Below are positions 35,447 to 45,794 of a stretch of DNA of 64,000 nt, in pieces. Under the pieces are notes generated by a model. That model saw only the letters and a program-made list of their open reading frames with translations, had not been told where the DNA came from and made no database searches. This stretch comes from Neonectria sp. B-13 (taxonomy: Eukaryota > Ascomycota > Sordariomycetes > Hypocreales > Nectriaceae), in contig NOKP01000027.1 in NCBI GenBank assembly GCA_002682825.1, forward strand, positions 1 through 64,000, written 5' to 3'. Within the stretch, counting starts at the first letter, position 1. Every line of letters begins with the position of its first letter. The translations under genes were made by a program, and so were the position numbers.

Positions 35447-37774
35447 TTACGACTTGGGTTCGACGAGCGTCGGCGCAATCCGCCTCTTCTTAGGCTCCTT
35501 CACGTCCTCCTTTTCACTCTCGCTTGCATCTCTCTTGGTTCCGGCAACGCTACCGGTCGTGCTCCTGGGCGTTTCAGGGGGCGTCGTCATCGGCATTCCG
35601 GTTACCTTTCCAGAGCTGGCTGCAGCAATGCCTGGAACGTTGCCAGAAATCAGAGTAGGATTGGTGATGACCCCCGCAGTTGGAACCGAACTTGATTGGG
35701 TCGTAATAGTGGCAATGGAAGAAGTTGAGTTTGAGCGCGTCGGGGACGATGGACGTTGAGAGATAAGAGAAGCCGAAGGGGGCGGCGATGGGGCTGTAAA
35801 GGAGCTTGCTGAATTTCGATGCTGGTGATGTGAGCCATTCGGGAACGGCGATGGGGGTGCAAAACTAGTTGTTGGGGTGGGCACTGGGGTGTTCTGTGCC
35901 GACAACGTGGTGGCCATCCCGGCCTGTGTTTTAGCTTGGAGAATCTCGCCTTTGTAAACCTCGCCCAGTTCACCAGGTGAGAAAGAGAGTGTGGAGCAGA
36001 ACCCATCCGATGACGAAATCATCAGAGTTAGGCCGTCACTCGACCTGTAATAAATTAGCAAGAGCCTAGATGACGGGGGAGGGATTATGATGAAACGTAC
36101 CAAGCAAGATCAGTGAATGTGGCGCAATGAAGATTGCTCACGACACAAATAGGAGTCCTCTGTTGGGTATCGTAGAGTAGGACTGAATCCTGGGTTGCGA
36201 CTGCGTACACCATTCGGTATGGCAAGGAAAAGGCCGGCTTTGGGCCAGGAGTCGAGGCGCTCGACTCCGCGCTCGTGCCCTTGGATGAGACCGAAGCAGA
36301 TTCCACCGGCGTGGACGCAGAGGCGGGTGGAGGGGGCGGGTCCATGACTGAGGAAGCCGGGGACGGCTTGGACAGGGGCTCTGGGAGGGACGGAATTGGG
36401 TCCTCGGGCGAAGACGTGTCAATTGTAATGTTTCGAGTTGCAGGCGGCGACTGGCGCAAGGTGTAGAATATGGGCGAGCACTTAACTACCACAGATGGTT
36501 TCTTGTGGCCTGGTAGATGAGCAATCGGAGGCTTGTTGATACCGCCGCGGGTATATATGTAAACGGTATTGATGACCTCGTAGCTCGGTTTTGTATCCTT
36601 ATCGAGCTGGTGTTGATTCTGGTATTGCCCGGAAGGTGTCAGGAGGAGGCTGCCATCAGGGGTGAACGTGAGCCGCCGAAAGAATGATGTCAATGTCTCG
36701 TTGGCATAGAGGTTGGCATTCTTCATGCCCAGCCCGGTGCTGGCAGCGGGGGGCTTTGGTGAAGGCTCCATTGGCATCACGGCCGGTAACGGCATAGAGG
36801 GTGCCGGAGAGGCAGAGCGGCGGGAAGAGAATGATGATCGTCGGCTGTGGCTCACAACACTTGGCGGATTCATGGGGAGCGGGAACGAGGTTGGCGTTCC
36901 AGGCGCCGAAGGCACTGGAGAGCCTGCTGAGGTGCCCGAGTCGAGGACAGAAAGTTGGGAACGATGTCCAAAGTCTGGAGGCGCGGGGCTGCTGGAGGAG
37001 ATGCGTCGTGGAGGAAGATCGGCTTTGATGTGACTGGCGAGTCGAGGAGGCTTATCGTCCTGACTGAGAGTGTATTGGCCATCCTTAGTCTTTAAAGAGT
37101 AGACGTGAACCGATCGGTCGGATGACTGCGTGGCGATGTACTCGTTCAACGGATCCCAGGTGACGCCTTGAACGTAGTGACAATGCTCGGCGATTTGGCG
37201 GACAAGAGTTCCTGCGCTATTGTTAGAGATTGCTGGGTGTTAAGGATCGAATTGCGGACCTGACTGAGCATTGTAGATGCGGGCAATGTTGTCCATGCTG
37301 CCAATGATGAAGTGAACACCGTCGGGAGACCAAGCCAAGTCATAGATCTCTGCGCCGCTAGACCGACACATATGCTTGACCCTCCACGACTCTTTGTCTT
37401 CTTGCCCTTCGGAGCCGAAGTTGGATTGGGGGGTATCGCTGGGAACCCATAGGATCACGTTGCCGTCGTCACCAGCGGAGGCGAGGAGTTCTCCTGACAA
37501 CACGGCTTGTTAGAGGCTGTAACGAGGAGACAGGCAGCGCAGGAAACCAACCTTTGGGGGCCCAACGAACAACATTGACGGCTTGGTTATGCTTTGATAG
37601 GGTAGAGAGGTACTCGACCTTGCGTTCCTCGCCGTCGGACTGAACCTTCCAGATTCGGACGTGGTTATCACCACCCGAAGTCGCTAGACGCCCCTTACCA
37701 CCCGGCTCGAAGTGAGCCGAGTATACGGGGGCATTTTGGTCGTGCCAATTGATGATGAGGGGAGTGGCTTTCAT
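35447..37774 (-). CDS. CAC2: Chromatin assembly factor 1 subunit B (Cac2/p60)
   Basis: Middle subunit of CAF-1, which deposits H3-H4 behind replication forks; nuclear. Four exons: 37774-37552, 37493-37260, 37211-36101, 36044-35447, 721 aa; introns are 58, 48 and 56 bp. Opens MKATPLIINWHDQNAPVYSA, typical of Cac2. WD40 repeats include FEPGGKGRLATSGGDNHVRI, LLASAGDDGNVILW, IYDLAWSPDGVHFIIGSMDN and GVTWDPLNEYIATQSSDRSV. A Ser/Pro-rich insertion of about 100 residues interrupts the propeller near residue 200, then TSFFRRLTFTPDGSLLLTPS resumes it; a second Pro/Ser-rich insertion lies near 400. The last blade (FTDLAWSSDGLTLMISSSDG) spans intron 3. The tail is low-complexity with a basic KEPKKRRIAPTLV motif, as in CAF-1 B subunits, and a likely nuclear signal. 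Confidence 0.93.
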
Positions 37775-39103
37775 CGCGACGACGATGCAGAGACACTAGG
37801 GTGGTCGACGACGGAGCTGCATGTGGAGGCGCCTGGCGAGGCGGCGAGAGGAGAGGGGGTTCGACACGGGAGCGGACGCGGAAGCGGAAGCGGAAGAGGG
37901 CGAGTTTCGCAGCTGTTTGGTGTCGAGGTTGGAGGTGACGTTTACAAGAAAGAAAGAAAGAGGCCGAGGTCGAGGTCGATGGGATCACGGCCAGGAGGGG
38001 CGTGGCTTCGGAAGGAATGGGACCAGGGAGTTGAGGTTGTGTACCAACTAATTAGGTCGCACGTAGTGAGTAAAGTGGTGAATGGTGAGTGGTGAGTTGG
38101 GTGAGTGGAGAGCTGGAGCTGGTGTGGACCTCGAGCCGAGTCGAGCTGTAGGCTGAGTCGGCCCTGGACTGGGCAAGAATTAGTGGGCAGGGGCGGAATG
38201 GATGGCGACCGCAGTGGACAATCGCGCCAGTGGAGATGGCGGAACGGATGATGAAGGATAGAAGGGTCGAGGGGTTTGATGGAGAGAGAAGAGGTGGACG
38301 AGGTCAGAGGAGAGAAGAAAAGGGCGAGGATGCAAATGCAAAATGCAAATGCAAATGCAACGTGAGAGGAGAATGAAGGAGGAGGAGGAGGAGGTTTATT
38401 TTGGCGAGCAGGCTCTTGCTCTCAGGACTCAGGAGCCTGCAGCTGTACCGGCAAGAGTAAGGCGCAGGTGTTTTCCCGGGGCAGGCGCCCGGGCGATCGT
38501 ATCACGGGGCAGAAAAATCAGGGCTCTTCGCAGCGTGCGTCGAGCCTGAGCACCCACTGCTGCAAGCCTCTGAAGCATGGAGTGGAGGCCAGGTTCCAGT
38601 GTTAGCAGGCTGGGCAGGACGGATTTCAGCGAGGCAAACTTTCATGGGAGGTGGAGCTCCTGGAGGTGCGCTGCAACCAGAATGCAAGCCTCACACGCGT
38701 GCTGCAGTAGAGCGGCCATGTAAAGGGCAGCCGCGTCGCCTGGTTGGACGGCGAGTAGCGAAGCAGAAGAAAAAAGCCAGTTTTGTGAGTGACCCAATGT
38801 GCCACAGCCCACGGATCCCATGCCGGCTGGATATCTGGGCTGTCAAGCCTGTCATCAATGCACTCACGCTACCATGGCAAGCTGGTGATGGAGATGGACC
38901 ATGGATGCCCTGGGCAGGCGCAGGCTCTGGTTCTGGCTCCAGGTCCGGCTGGCAGGGACCCCTCTAGGGCATTGGATCGCCAGGTGCCAGCACATGGGAC
39001 CCCAGCACCCGACCTCTATCACCTGTACTTCGTCGCAAGTAGGCTCTAAGCGCCCTAGCGGGCATTTCTTGCAAGGCACCACCCGCACCATCCACTGCCC
39101 AGA
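37775..39103. other. CAC2 upstream region and gene-free spacer
   Basis: The first few hundred bases should carry the CAC2 promoter; they are strongly purine-rich on the plus strand. An ATGCAA repeat and a GGA run lie at 38330-38395. No coding gene seen up to the assembly gap. Confidence 0.5.
38330..38360. repeat. ATGCAA repeat, five copies
   Basis: Five ATGCAA units spaced 6-7 bp apart, so that ATGCAAAT appears three times. It is followed by a GGA trinucleotide run. Confidence 0.9.
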
Positions 39104-39203
39104 NNNNNNNNNNNNNNNNNNNNNNNNNNNNNNNNNNNNNNNNNNNNNNNNNNNNNNNNNNNNNNNNNNNNNNNNNNNNNNNNNNNNNNNNNNNNNNNNN
39201 NNN
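39104..39203. other. Assembly gap of 100 N followed by C13
   Basis: Exactly 100 undetermined bases. The sequence restarts with 13 C (39204-39216). The real missing length is unknown. Confidence 0.98.
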
Positions 39204-39300
39204 CCCCCCCCCCCCCGGCCGAGGCCAAGACCAAGTCCTCTCTGACTTCCCGCAAAAGACGGGACGGGATCTAGAGACATGATCCGATCCGAGGACCCCT

Positions 39301-39370
39301 ATAAAAGCAAAAAAAAAGAAAAAGAAAAAGAAAAAGAAAGAAGAGGAAAAAAAGGAAGAAGAGAAAAGTA
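39301..39370. repeat. A-rich microsatellite with AAAAAG units
   Basis: Several near-perfect AAAAAG hexamers grade into AAGAAG-type purine sequence about 85 bp after the gap. Confidence 0.9.
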
Positions 39371-41494
39371 AGAAAAGAGGAACCCCCGTCGAGAACGGGT
39401 CCCAGCTCTGCGGACCCGGGACTAGGACGAGGGGAGTATGGAAATGCGAGAGAGCCTGAGAGTCAGAACAGAGTCCACGGGAAGTTACTCTTGATCTTAA
39501 GATGGAGGTGCCGGAGGCGGAGGACGGATACTGAGCCATCGTTTCCGGTTGGCTGGAAGTCCATTCCGTTCCTCATGGATGGCTGCTGCTGAGCTGCTGA
39601 TCCTCACAAAAGGCTCGAAACAGGTGCACAAGGCTCGAGTTACACAGTGGAAACGGAAACGCCCTGGCTTGGGGGCTTAATCACTCACTATCTCATCTCG
39701 ATCGACGGCCGTGGCCCTTTGTTGGCGTCTCGCGTCGTATCTTGTGTGTGTGGCCGTCGTTTCTGTGCAGGGAACGTGTCAGTCCGTGGTGTCAGTGCTG
39801 GTCTCGGCGTCAGCGTCGGCCACCAATCGCGTCAACCGCCTTTCTCATCCGTGGAACAACAGATAGATCGCATCGCACGCAACCTGTTAAACCAAGACCA
39901 CGAGGTACAGACGAAAAGCACAGCCAAAAACGCACGCAGCATGGTCAAGCATAGTCAGGCATTCAAGCACAGTCAAGCGCAGTCGTCAAGCAAAGCCAAG
40001 CTGACACGACTTCGCTCACACTGAATGACCCACGCTCCTCAAGGGTTCCATGACCGATGGATCTGGATGGGGAGGGGGCCCTTGCACTGCATGCATCAAC
40101 CATGTATCATATTCTCTCTACCTAGTCGTCACAGCACAGCACAAGTTTGAAGTACGAATAACCCTTCCTCCATATCGTAACTACATTCTGGTAGACAACT
40201 AACGTGTAAAGGATCGTCATGTGCGTGTGAAAGAATCGCCGTGGCTGGCTCGTAGCGACGTGCGTGCAGTACCCCCTTATCATTTCCGTCCCCCCGGTTC
40301 TTTTACTCTGGCAGCTCGGCTGTCGTTGGCTTTGTGTTTACATGCATGACACAGAGACGTCTCTGGGATATAGGGAAACACGACAAGGCGGCATGGGGGT
40401 TCTAACCAGCGGTGTAGGCTCACAGCGGAAGCATCTGGCTCCCACTCTGCGCCCGTCGCCGACTTGCAAACAACCTGTAAGCCGGATGTTGTGCAGGCTG
40501 CCGCCGCAAATTGCCGACGTCACAGCCGTATGCTCCGGCACGCACATGCACGCAGACACCTGCAGGATAAGGCCCCAACGCAGTCCTGTTCCAAGCGGGA
40601 TTTGAGGTGCATGCCCCGGCTGAAATAGTTGAAGGCCTCATCAAGGGCAGACATGCCTTGCCATAGATAGCTCGCTTACTGGGTCATTCGGGATCGGCGC
40701 ATCTGCAACTCTCGTTTCAGAGTCGCCCTTGCGTTGGCCTAAGAGCTCTCGGCAAGAACCTGGCCCATGATGAGAGTGAGATTTCAACGAGGCGGGCTGG
40801 ATAAAGTGATCTAGAAACTATTCGCTGGCCTCCTAACTGTGCCTAGTCAAACCAATCTCGTTGTTGGAGCTGCCAAAGATGCAATGTGATAGAACTGGAA
40901 GGCACCTGTGTCCTGGCCTGCCAACGCAATTCTACAAACATCAATTCCCTCGGCTAAAGGTGACGAGTCAATAGCTTTCAACTGTATCACAAGAAGTTCG
41001 AGAGAATCACTTGTTCGCAAGCCCAAATATGCCATCCTTTTCGTCCCACGAGTTGCCCTCCCGGTACCCGGTTCGGACTAGAAAGGCCAACATAATATAG
41101 AAACTAAACACAAAATAAAGACGTTTTGTTTTATTTGCATCTCTAAGAAACGCCAACATCCATGCCTTGACGGTAATGCTTTACCCATGTGCCGAAATCT
41201 TTTTTTGCTGATGGTGGAAAGTGTCGTGAATGACTCTGTTTCACGCTCTTGATGCATCCCAGGCAGACTTAAGGTTCCCACAGCTCCAAGATAATGGAAA
41301 CCATCTAGGTAAGATGAAAGTAAGGTAGTTTATAAATGCTGTAATATAAATCCCGAAACATTTTCTAAATAAAACCACCAACCTTATTGCTCTGCGTTTT
41401 AAATGTGCGAAATGGTGTTGAGGCTCGGAGCAGACCTCATTTACTTAGCAACTCGATACCCGTTAAGTTTTAATCACTGAACTGAAAGCCGATC

Positions 41495-41765
41495 ATGAGC
41501 AATAGGAAACACCCGATTCTCTCGTTGACCGAGATTTGCAAAGTCTGCGAGGCCGTACTCAAAGCAGATAACCAGAAGGCAACTGGCGATGCTGAGGAAC
41601 TGTTCAACCGCTAACGCACGCTCGACTTTAATGCGCCACCACCTGGACATATGCTTGGTCTCTCACGGAATGATGCTTGCTGGCTGCAGGGGTGCCTATG
41701 ATGACGAGGAGCATGAAGTAGGGGACCTGTATACTAGGTTTGAGATCTCATTGCTTAGGTCTTAA
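41495..41765 (+). pseudogene. Possible relic of a coding gene (two short frames)
   Basis: Two adjacent small frames look coding-like. The first (41495-41614, 39 aa) begins ATG and contains LTEICKVCEAVLKADNQ and ends EELFNR. The second (41631-41765, 44 aa, another frame) begins MRHHLDICLVSHGMMLAGC and continues into an acidic DDEEHE and GDLYTRFEISLL stretch. The CxxC, the HH pair and the later GC recall the N-terminus of fungal HET-domain incompatibility proteins, but this is only a visual resemblance. No splice donor joins them, so a frameshifted remnant is the simplest reading. They lie in the AT-richer part of the desert, where repeat-induced mutation would be expected. Chance open frames remain quite possible. 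Confidence 0.25.
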
Positions 41766-43968
41766 TACGTAAGTATACCCACAGACTGCGGCAATAGAAA
41801 AAGGGTTGTGGCAATAGCAACACCCCTTTGAAGACCCTAGGATGCTGAATCGAGTTCTAACTATCATATCAGGTTCTCATACGAGCACAGTCCTGAGTCA
41901 GAATACCGATAGCATCATCCGACCCTTACTACCAAGCGAGCCCATGTTAGTGCTTTGAAGAAAATATTTCGCTTTTGGCCAGGGAGTTGTTGCTCCTGGG
42001 GTATATTCCTCTATACGTTCTGGCAGGCGAAATATACCATGTGCTTAGGTGAATGCATCGGTTCACGTACATGTGAGCGCTGTTGCTTCGGACCATCTGT
42101 CTCTTGGGGCTCCAAAGTGTTTGGCGGCCAGCTTTAATATATGTGCTATCACCGAGATGCCGTATCATTGAGATGATTGAGGCGGAAGAACCCAGGCGAT
42201 TGGGGATACCAAGTAGCTTGCACGATACGGATACGAATGCGGCGGAGTCGTGTCAAAGCCCACTTGGTCGTCTGTAACCAAACCCGATGGCCATTCATAG
42301 TGGATTCGTGGGAAGATAAAACATGCTCTATAGGAACGCTAGGGAGCGAGACGAGGTTCCAAACGCTGGTGGGAGTTGCTTTATCATCTTCTCTGATGGC
42401 GATGTACGTGATCTGTCTGAAGGCGACCTATCGTGAATGCTCTCCAATTGAACTCTAAGCTCGAAGTTGAGGGAGCCAGTCACAGATCTGGATGCTCTAT
42501 TGTACCTGATGAATTTTTCGTCTGAAAATGCTTACAAAGTCGGACATACCCTCTACACGGCCCATGGATGACCTGATGAATGAAGCATCGCTATTCTTGA
42601 TAGCACAAATGTCGGAGGTAGGTAAAGGTAAGTAAGTGTCAAAGGACAACTCTTGTCGTCCCAACTTTCGACCTCCTAGCTTCACTTCAATCTCAGCACG
42701 CCCCTGAGGTTCCCTTGGGCGATTACTCTCTTCTCGAATGATGATGCAACATGGCTTCTTAGTAACTACCTTATGCAGTTCGATTGTACCAAGGTCAGTG
42801 GAAATCTTGATGGACGACGCCCTGGTTGATGGGCAGGTTGAATATGTGGAGACAACCAGACGATTCCACTGTCTGTATGTAGGTAATCAATAGTGTGTAA
42901 TCAGCACCGGCATTTGATTTCTCGCATGCCTGATATCCGAGGATCAATACCGAGCCAAGGTTGACCGAAGCCATGTTTGACGGAGTAACAAGACACCGAA
43001 TTACCAATTTCACACTGACACTCCACTGCAACCACTATAATGTGAGTCACTGATGATGATACTGCCCCTTGCGTGGCTTCGAGGGTTGGCATGTACGGAC
43101 TTCGTACATGTGTAACCATTACAAGCGTGTGCCGTGTCTCAGTTACTCAGGGATCCGCACTTGGAGAAATTGAGTCATATAGGGACACGAAATAAAGTTC
43201 TAGACAATCAGTGGGTGCTGGATTCCATGGGTGTGCTGCTCGGGAAAGGTGTGGGGGCACCGATGGTGAGTGATCTTGATCATTTGTAGGATGGGCGTTT
43301 ATTCCCACCGATCGAGTCATCGACAAGGGCGCTGGGTAGGTAGGATCAACAGCTGGAGCTGGTTGATGAGAAAATGCCCGAGTATACCCGTGGTGGTTCG
43401 TTGTGTTGCTGCGTCCGATGTCAGACGACTGAGCTTTTGGCCGTTTCGTGGAGCAAACGGGCACTAGGTCTGTTGGATAGGCTGGATCAACGAAGTAGTC
43501 AATCATCGTGATTTCGAGTTCCATTTACACAGTCACCTCGAGATACTGTAGATTTCCTTCCTTGGAAGGTGGGTGAAAGCTGTGGGCTGGAAGGAGGTTG
43601 ATGGTTGACCAAGGCGTTAGTAGCAAGGCAAAGGGCCAAAGTAGTCTTGTTCACGGGCGTAAAGTGAGTCACACCGTCAAGAAGGAACGACGTGCATACA
43701 AGTCTGCAGCAAGGGTTGATGATACATTGGGAATTCACCCAGTGTGAGTGGCGAGTGGCGAGCGAGGAGGAGACGGGAGCCAGAACGCCGACTCGGAGGG
43801 AGGAGGATGTGGGAAACCTGGAATGTGGTACAGCCTACGGCAGGTACGAAGAACTCAGTTGACCGTGAGTTACTTCCCGTCCCCAAAGTTAAGACCAACT
43901 CCCTCCCAACCTGAAAGTGAGACCACTGCAGGCACTCCGTCAACCCGCCACTGGCAGGAGCGCCGATA

Positions 43969-43992
43969 GGGCGCCTTGGGCCCAAGGCGCCC
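43969..43992. repeat. 24-bp perfect GC-rich palindrome
   Basis: The 12-bp half GGGCGCCTTGGG is followed at once by its exact reverse complement, with no spacer. Symmetry stops at 43968/43993. It does not lie in a gene. Confidence 0.95.
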
Positions 43993-44830
43993 CTGCCGCA
44001 GCTCGCGAGGAGGATCAAGGGTGATCTGCCTCCCCCGCCTCCTTCCGAAAACGTGAAGCCGGGACGGCGCGCTAACGAGCACGGGACGGCTGACATATCC
44101 ATGGAGCAAGCGAGCTTTTGGGGCCCTTTTGTCACTCATCCAATTCCCGCCTGTTCAACGACTGGGCCCCTCCCTCTTGCTCGAAATATCCAGGCTTTCG
44201 ACGGTGTGGGTGATGTGATACGGAACGCGGGGCTCGCTCCATGCGAGATACATCCTGCGTGATTACTTGCAGTGTCCCTCCCCCCGTCGCATCCACCAGA
44301 CGACCAGATGATCAACCTCGAATGCTGTGGCACTGGGAGAAGTGCCCCGAGGGGCATCGAGTGGTGGAGGCGGGCGGACAAGCCTCCTGATCCACGGCTG
44401 ACCGTCCCGTTACTGTGTGATTGTAAGACGGAGTGGTGTTGTGCACGAAGGGAAGTAACAGGAACTACGGATACGGTGTACCGGTACTCGTGCGGAGTGC
44501 GGAGGAAAAGATTGTTTCGTACTCGGGCCGTACATGATTACCTGCTTGCCTTGCTCCTTGTACTTACTAATACCTAGGCGACTAGGTGACTCGGCGACTA
44601 GGCAACAACACAGGGAATTCACCCTCTTCTCGGCGTGACAAACAAGCTTGCAAGCCTTAAAAGCCACTCGGCGCCGCTGTTGGTTGTCCGCCCGTTCCGG
44701 CGCCAGAACGGGATGCACCCCTGCGATGCGGTGGAGAAATCCAATGCACGCTAGGTGCCCGGCGTGCAGATACTACGGAACGGACGCCGAGTGCAGACCC
44801 GGCGGCGCAAGCCCAAGACAAGCCAAGGCG

Positions 44831-44890
44831 AGGAAAAGAAAGGAAAGGAAAGGAAAGTAAAGCAAAGGCAAGGCAAGGCAAGGCAAGGCC
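44831..44890. repeat. AAAGG/AAGGC pentamer microsatellite
   Basis: GGAAA units repeat four times, then AAGGC units four to five times, with a few interruptions. Confidence 0.9.
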
Positions 44891-44912
44891 ATGCCTCGCC
44901 ATGTTCCATCAC

Positions 44913-44966
44913 AGTCATGGCCTATCAGTCATGGCCTATCAGTCATGGCATATCAGTTGGCCTATC
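44913..44966. repeat. 14-bp tandem repeat, 3.8 copies
   Basis: AGTCATGGCCTATC occurs twice exactly (44913, 44927), once with one change (44941), then once in a 12-bp shortened form. Confidence 0.95.
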
Positions 44967-44973
44967 TGGGTCC

Positions 44974-44994
44974 CAATCGCCAATCGCCAATCGC
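44974..44994. repeat. CAATCGC tandem repeat, three copies
   Basis: Three exact heptamers, 8 bp after the 14-mer array. Each junction creates a CCAAT pentamer, giving three CCAAT boxes 7 bp apart, about 0.8 kb before the ABC transporter start. Confidence 0.9.
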
Positions 44995-45450
44995 CGGATA
45001 CTTAGCAGAGGAACTTTGCAAAGTGGCGGGGGTCCCTGTTTGGTCTCAGTTGGCGAGTCCCAGAGTGGAGGTTGGCACTTTTGGTCTACGACTGACTGAC
45101 ACGGATTAACCAGATATCGATCGTCGCAGACGCTCATGTTCGTCAATTTGGCCTGCAACCCGAGACAACGGATCACAATGACATGGGCCTGGCCTCCCTC
45201 TCTTTCCCTCTCCTTTGTCAACTGTAAACGTGAGTGTCGCAGTCACAATAACAAAGACAAAGAAAGACAAAGGGCTACTCGCTCCCCTCGCTGCGTTAGA
45301 TAGAGAACCGACCCTCCCAAGTTACGTCTTACATCCCCGCCACCTCGTAACTTAGTATCCATCTTTTCTTTTCTTACAGGAAAGGGAAAGGCTCCAGTGT
45401 ATTCGTACTTACATATTCGCACCGCATCTAGTGCCCCAGCCGACCAGGGG

Positions 45451-45457
45451 TATATAG
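45451..45457 (+). promoter_or_regulatory. TATA box of the ABC transporter gene
   Basis: TATATAG in a GC-richer context, 344 bp before the start codon. It is followed 30-85 bp later by a pyrimidine-rich tract (45488-45535), a common fungal transcription start environment. Function is inferred. Confidence 0.5.
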
Positions 45458-45794
45458 TAGAAGAAGCCCGGCTGTTGGCGTCACTCAACCTCAGGTTTCC
45501 CTCCCTTCTTTTTCTCACTGTTTCTGCTTTCACCCCGTTACCTTGATACCTACGTTACGTTACGCAGGGGGGGACGGATACCACTCGTCCATGTTTGCGT
45601 AGACGAGTCTGTTTTTTCCAAAGGCGGTTTACATCGCGCTTTTACCCAAACTAAAACCTAATACGTGAGACATCATTGAAATCTTGATCGACGTCACTAT
45701 CGACACACGGCGCTTTTTGGGAGAGGTTTGCTCAGCGACCTGTTGGCGAGCCACCACAGCAATCGCAGGACGAAACACCCCGCCCAATCCCATC

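Larger units (their letters stand above)
39204..45450. other. Gene-poor block before the ABC transporter
   Basis: About 6.2 kb without a supported gene. From roughly 40.7 to 43.2 kb the sequence is visibly AT-richer than its surroundings and holds two short coding-like frames. Imperfect AAGCAYAGTC-like repeats lie at 39944-39990. Satellite-like arrays are frequent at 44.8-45.0 kb. Open frames above 60 codons overlap on both strands and lack motifs. Confidence 0.5.

Noticed and set aside
43147..43524. 125-codon minus-strand frame with a repeated VDPxYP phrase
   Set aside because: The repeat is short and imperfect, and no family or splice structure is recognisable.
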